Of a stretch of DNA of 64,000 bases, positions 59,490 to 64,000 are shown piece after piece. The notes beneath the pieces were generated by a model, which was not told where the DNA came from, did no database searches, and saw only the letters and a program-made list of their open reading frames with translations. How positions within the stretch are numbered: position 1 is the stretch's first letter; the number at the start of each line of letters is the position of its first letter. The DNA is from Mauremys mutica (taxonomy: Eukaryota; Chordata; Testudines; Geoemydidae). The position numbers and the translations under genes are program-made. Location of the stretch: the NCBI RefSeq assembly GCF_020497125.1, contig NC_059075.1:30602003-30666002 (forward strand). The letters run 5' to 3'.

Positions 59490-60535
59490 ACTGTTGTCAT
59501 GAACAGTAAAAATATATTGTTCATATCAATTAAATGTAAAGTGATGCCTTGAAAGATTTATTTAAAGTAAGCTTCAGAAAAACAGATGTTTTAGAAATAG
59601 TAGCAAATTACTTTTATGCCTTTAAAATATTGTAGCATACTAGCTAGTGTGCCCTCTGCTGGAGAGAATAAGGGCTGCTCAACCAGGTGGGGGTTGGCTC
59701 TGTACTGGTGACAGAGATTAAGAGCCTATGCTTTTGGAGTAGGAAGAGTTGAGGCTCTGAAGTTTCATGTGGCCATGCCACATAACATGGTGACAGACAT
59801 GATATTCATAGTTGGCATCAGATCTGTGACAATATGAATTTTAAATATTCTCAGACTGGGGAAACCTCAAAAGCGCTATAGTTCAGGTGCATTTAGTATG
59901 ATCACTCAAAATTTGGAGACTTTTTTGAATTTTCCAAAATTCTAGACTCTGCAGAATTGCACTGGAAATCCTGAGTGCCTGGTGTCTCTATTTTCCATTT
60001 CTACAGCTGAAAATGCCACAAGTAGAGCTTCTCTCAAGGGATTTCTGGTTTTGATTTTTGCCAGAACTGGAAGGGAGGAAGGGGAAGTGGAGGAAAGAGA
60101 GGACCTACCTAAACACTGAACCTATGTAAACATTTTGGAATCTCAAGAAACATTGTTAGTGAGTGAGTCTAAAAATGAGCAAATGTTCTCTGGGAAAATT
60201 CTGAATTGCTTCACTGTATAGATTGTGAAGACTGGGGGGCTTTACAGTACAGTGCCTAGCACAATGGGGAGCTGTTTCCTGACTGGGGCCTTTGGGCATT
60301 ATACCAATATAAGTAATAATTCACTCCTCCCTAAATAGTCTCTTCTATAGAGGTTTTAGTTCACTCAGCACCATAGTATGTGGGCCCAATCCTGATACTA
60401 AACGCCTAATCCCAGTCCCAATTCGTTCATCGGGAATGTTGCCATTGACTTCAGTGGGAGCAGGATAGGCACCTACGTATCACAGTAACTGGGAAGCTAA
60501 TTTAATGAAATGTTTCCTGAGTTTTGCCCTTCTGA
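59490..60535. other. Intergenic DNA upstream of the CpG island
   Basis: It contains a SINE tail-like fragment at about 60215-60315 and a degenerate cattgacttcagtggg hairpin-type repeat at about 60386-60474. Nothing else was recognised. Confidence 0.45.
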
Positions 60536-60539
60536 GAAA

Positions 60540-62110
60540 TCCCCTAAGCAGCCACACCTGTGAGGCGCTGCGGTCAGCCTCGCAGACGGGAATTTACCAG
60601 GGGAACCAGCTCCCTCCTCTCCTAACAAGAGCGATCAATCACTAAGCAAGGGGAACCGCTCCACTGAGGGAGGACAGCTGAGATTTACAGCGGGCTGGGG
60701 CTGCAGGCTTGGAAACTCCCCCGTTGGCAGCCCTAGACTTGTCAGGCGTTAGGACCCAAGGGAAAGGCTGCCGCAGCCGGTGTCAAGGAGCGCGCTGGGC
60801 AGGTAAGGAAGCCAGTGCCTGGGGAGGCAAGTGAAGAAGGCAGCGAGCTGCGGCACCAGAATCGCTTGCAGGGGGAGACAGGCGGGGAGCGGCTGAGCCC
60901 AGCCCCAGCTGTGTTACGGGCAGGCGAGGGAAGCCCTGGCAATGAAAGCTTAGAGCCAGCTGCCTACAGGAGAGCCGGGGAGAGGCTGTAGCTGGGAGGA
61001 ACCCGCACCTGAGCCTGCAGGTAGCTGGGGCAAGGTCCAGGAGCAGGGTGCGTTGAGCCAGCTGTGGGGTAGGAGCCAGCTGAGCAGAGGAGGCTGGGGG
61101 ATAAATCCTGGGCATTGAGTCCTAAAGCCACCTGTGTGCGGGGGACAGACGCTAGGCACAGAGCCAGCTGGGAGGGGACAGACGCTGGGGATCGAGGGCT
61201 CCGGGCAGGTGGGTGCAGGGGAGTGAGGAACAGACACCGGGGATTGAGGACTCCGGGCAGGTGGGTGCAGGGGAGTGAGGAACAGACGCTGGGGATCGAG
61301 GGCTCCGGGCAGGTGGGTGCAGGGGAGTGAGGGGACAGACGCTGGGGATCGAGGGCTCCGGGCAGGTGGGTGCAGGGGAGTGAGGGGACAGACGCTGGGG
61401 ATCGAGGGCTCCGGGCAGGTGGGGGCAGGGGAGTGAGGGGACAGACGCTGGGGATCGAGGGCTCCGGGCAGGTGGGGGCAGGGGAGTGAGGGGACAGACG
61501 CTGGGGATCGAGGGCTCGGGGCAGGGGGAGTGAGGGACAGACACCGGGGATCGAGGGCTCCAGCCAGCTGGGGGCAGGTGGGAGGTGCCGGGGAGGCTGG
61601 GGGAGAGGCGCTGGGGAGAGCAGGTGCAAGCGCCGTCCGCTCTGCAGCATGGCGAGGGAGCCCGGCCCCCAGCTGCCCAGCGTCCTGCCCGCCCAGAGGA
61701 AGCCCCGCAGCGGTTTTGCCAAGCCCCGGCCCCTGTGAGGAGGGGAGAAGTTGGCGGTGAGTCTCACACCGCAGCCAGCCCCCAGCCTCTGCCTGGCCCC
61801 GGCGCCCTGAGGAGGAGTCCGCTGTCTCCCGCGAGGCCGCTCAGCTGCGCCGGCCGCCGCCCGCCGGCAGGAGGATGAGGAGCCGCGCTGCCCAGGTAAC
61901 CAGCCCAGTCCCCGGCGGCGCTGCAGCTGCCCGGGCGGAGCCGTCCCGCCTGACGCGGGGGATCTTGCTGCTCTGTTTGAGGAGGCTCTGAAGTCCCCCG
62001 GGGTAAAGCTCTGGGCTCTCCCCGGTCAGCTTGGCCCAGCCTCGCCACGGCCCTTTCAACCCTCCGCGGGTCAGAAGGGTTTTCCTGTTGCACTAAAGTG
62101 CAGCCAAAGC
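60540..62110 (+). promoter_or_regulatory. CpG island, probable promoter of the next gene (TC2N by position)
   Basis: This block is G/C-rich and far denser in CG dinucleotides than its AT-rich flanks, most strongly at 61620-61960. Three good plus-strand splice donors lie in it: cag/gtaagg at 60803, gcg/gtgagt at 61757 and cag/gtaacc at 61896. An ATG at 61649 opens only 29 codons before TGA at 61736-61738, so the first exon would be non-coding or carry an upstream ORF. In human, TC2N starts just 3' of FBLN5 in the same orientation and has non-coding first exons. This positional argument is the only basis for the name. Confidence 0.6.
61144..61585 (+). repeat. Minisatellite, about 53 bp per unit, within the CpG island
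   Basis: Unit starts (acagac) are at 61144 (degenerate), 61178, 61230, 61282, 61335, 61388, 61441, 61494 and 61537, with spacings 34, 52, 52, 53, 53, 53, 53 and 43. The core reads acagacgctggggatcgagg then gctccgggcaggtggg. The 52/53-bp period is not a multiple of three. The plus strand is G-rich with many GGG runs. Confidence 0.95.
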
Positions 62111-62204
62111 CCCTAACTGAAACCTGACCCCCGGTAAAGGTCCAGCAGCAGCAGCATGTGCTTGGTTACTGACCCAGTGTGAAACCCCGGGCCCAGGTCT
62201 TCTG

Positions 62205-62497
62205 AACACTGTTCTCAGTGGTAGCAGATGACAGAACAAGGAGGAATGGTCTCAAGTTGCAATGGGGGAGGTTTAGGTTGGATATTAGGGAAAAAAACTT
62301 TTTCACTAGGAGGGTGGTGAAGCACTGGAATGGGTTACCTAGGGAGGTGGTGGAATCTCCTTCCTTAGAGGTTTTTAAGGTCAGGCTTGACAAAGCCCTG
62401 GCTGGGATGATTTAGTTGGGAATTGGTCCTGCTTTGAGCAAGGGGTTGGACTAGATGACCTCCTGAGGTCCCTTCCAACCCTGATATTCTATGATTC
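62205..62497 (+). mobile_element. CR1 LINE 3' end
   Basis: It reads the last part of CR1 ORF2 ([20 protein letters not shown]) and the tail ggttggactagatgacctcc, tgaggtcccttccaaccctg and atattctatgattct. It lies about 100 bp downstream of the CpG island and looks the youngest CR1 of the window, since the frame of about 65 codons is unbroken. Confidence 0.92.
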
Positions 62498-62499
62498 TA

Positions 62500-63285
62500 A
62501 CACGTGCTCGCTTTAAAATAAAAAACTTCTCCCTGTTAGTGAATGATGTTGCTCTGTCCTTCAGAGGCCTAAAAAAGAAAACCACATGCCTATGCCAGCA
62601 ACAACCCCATATCTTGTATTGTTGCACTCCAACATTAGGGAAAGTATCCAGGGCATTGGCATTATATTGTGATATTGCCTTCTCTTTACCAGATGCAGCC
62701 CGCCTGCTCTCTTTGGCAAATCGCAGGAGTGCGTTGGCAATGTAGCTACATAACTGATAAAGCACTTTGTCTGACATGCCTTCAAAATATCTCCACAGTC
62801 AATGGTTGGGTTCTAGAAACAATTGAGTTAATTCTCTTCCTTCCCCCCCCCCTTTATATAATCACTAATCTGAAGACTAAAGTTTAGCTCTACAGGTTTC
62901 ACAAGAACTACATTATTGTAAACCCACACTGCCACGCAATGCGCTCTGTAATTCATGCTGTGCTTGGCTATGCAAGAAGTGTTCCCTAAGAGTGACTAGG
63001 AACAGAGTTAGGAGAAAGTGTTTGGAGAAATTCTGATTAGGGCCAGCCTTTAACTGTAACCACTTGGTTTGTTGGTAATTAAAAATGTAAATATTAAGAG
63101 CTGATTGGAATGTGAATTGACATGTATGTACATTAGGTTTATATATACATACCAAATGTAAAATATTAGAGTGCAGATTATCATTCCATGCTGATGTATA
63201 CAAGGTTCCTGTGCAAGGAAAATAAACTAATGCATTGATCCTGCAAACTGTTTTGTGCTTAACTTTACATATGAGACTGTTCATA
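62500..63285. other. Probable intron or intergenic DNA after the CpG island
   Basis: A poly-C tract lies at about 62843-62852. No exon or repeat was recognised. Confidence 0.4.
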
Positions 63286-63295
63286 TGTGTAAAGT

Positions 63296-63413
63296 ATCAG
63301 AGGGGTAGCCGTGTTAGTCTGGATCTGTAAAAAGCGACAGAGTACCTTATAGACTAACAGATGTATTGGAGCATGAGCTTTCATGGGTGAATACCCACTT
63401 CATCGGAAGCATG
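63296..63413 (+). mobile_element. Single-copy (unfolded) unit of the Penelope-like repeat
   Basis: It begins atcagaggggtagccgtgtt and ends ttcatcggaagca. It is flanked by a perfect 10-bp target duplication (tgtgtaaagt) at 63286-63295 and 63414-63423. It provides the reference orientation for the fold-back copies at 39487 and 50160. Confidence 0.85.
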
Positions 63414-63423
63414 TGTGTAAAGT

Positions 63424-64000
63424 TAGACTTGCATACGTGTTTGCTGGATCAGGGCATTAGTTTTTATAACTTCACTGAATCTTTGTCGCTTTTGCTAGTG
63501 GCATAAAGGTAGTTCTGTGTAATTTTAGCTAGCAAAGTATCAGTTGTAGACATTAGTGATAAACAATTATCAGTTCATGAGAGGTGCTGAGGACTCACAA
63601 CTTCCATTGACTTGAATGGAAGTCAAATTGAGTCAATGGGACTGAAGAAATCCATCTGTGTGCTACAGCTTGCAATATTGGGGCTTTTGTTTTTATTACA
63701 ATCATGTTAGTTTTAAGCTGACCATATCCCATTAAAAACTGCTCACAACAGGTCTTTCCTTCAAGTTGCAAACAGCCAAGAATGGAGCTTGATGGTGGAA
63801 CTAGTTACTACATTCAACTATAGAATCATTAATTTTGCATAAATTATGCCATAGCCCAGTTGTAATCCCATACATTCAGAATTTTCACATAGAATCAATT
63901 ACTAAATTATCATTACTGCATGAAGTTGTTTGACTTTAAAATTAAAATATTTCATGTAAACCAAGGGTCCCCAATGCAGTGCCATTTTGGTGGTATTTAG
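63424..64000. other. End of window, nothing recognised
   Basis: It holds a small imperfect hairpin near 63601-63640 (cattgacttgaatggaagtc / gagtcaatgg) and is otherwise AT-rich. The last 40 bases (accaagggtccccaatgcag) may be the left end of another DNA element cut off by the window edge. Confidence 0.35.

Noticed and set aside
61649..61738. Short ORF with a good start context in the CpG island
   Set aside because: It has 29 codons and a stop before the nearest donor, so it is at most an upstream ORF. No similarity to TC2N was seen.
60964..61767. 267-residue proline-rich minus-strand ORF (and 130- and 95-residue companions)
   Set aside because: It is the complement of the ~53-bp GC-rich minisatellite. 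The period is not a multiple of three, so all frames cycle through the same words, and there is no domain or homologous protein pattern.

Overview
This window is vertebrate nuclear DNA. The repeat content (CR1 LINEs, many short hAT-type inverted-repeat elements, Penelope-like fold-back copies, a DIRS-like remnant) points to a reptile, most likely a turtle, with a crocodilian as the second choice. There are no bacterial-style operons. Nearly all long open frames are spurious or lie inside repeats.

The one gene that can be read with confidence is FBLN5 (fibulin-5), on the + strand. The last seven coding exons are present (18583-18705, 24006-24122, 25480-25599, 30685-30807, 35282-35408, 37480-37675, 40944-41105). 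They encode five calcium-binding EGF-like repeats and the fibulin C-terminal domain. Together they give 322 codons, the number expected from residue 127 to the end of the 448-residue human protein. All reading frames, splice sites and intron phases agree. The signal peptide, the first EGF repeat and the RGD-bearing insert were not found and presumably lie upstream of base 1. Bases 1-18582 are therefore read as part of a large intron. A 3' UTR follows the stop codon, with a plausible ATTAAA poly(A) signal at 41781.

From about 41.8 kb to 60.5 kb the DNA is intergenic and filled with old LINE, SINE and DNA-transposon copies. A CpG-rich block at about 60.54-62.11 kb holds a minisatellite of about 53 bp per unit and three good + strand splice-donor sites. 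It looks like the promoter and non-coding first exon or exons of the next gene. In human the neighbour on the 3' side of FBLN5, in the same orientation, is TC2N. That identity is inferred from gene order only, because no TC2N coding sequence was seen.

Other structures worth attention: a 340-350 bp inverted duplication about 1.8 kb apart, with a 30-bp perfect palindrome near the inner end of the right arm (26 bp in the left); a hAT element nested inside a CR1 with a perfect 8-bp duplication; two fold-back Penelope-like copies, one with a 13-bp target duplication; a decayed DIRS tyrosine-recombinase tail; three further LINE protein remnants; and a match to the ZNF143/THAP11 motif inside an inverted repeat. 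I saw no evidence of an entirely new biological system.
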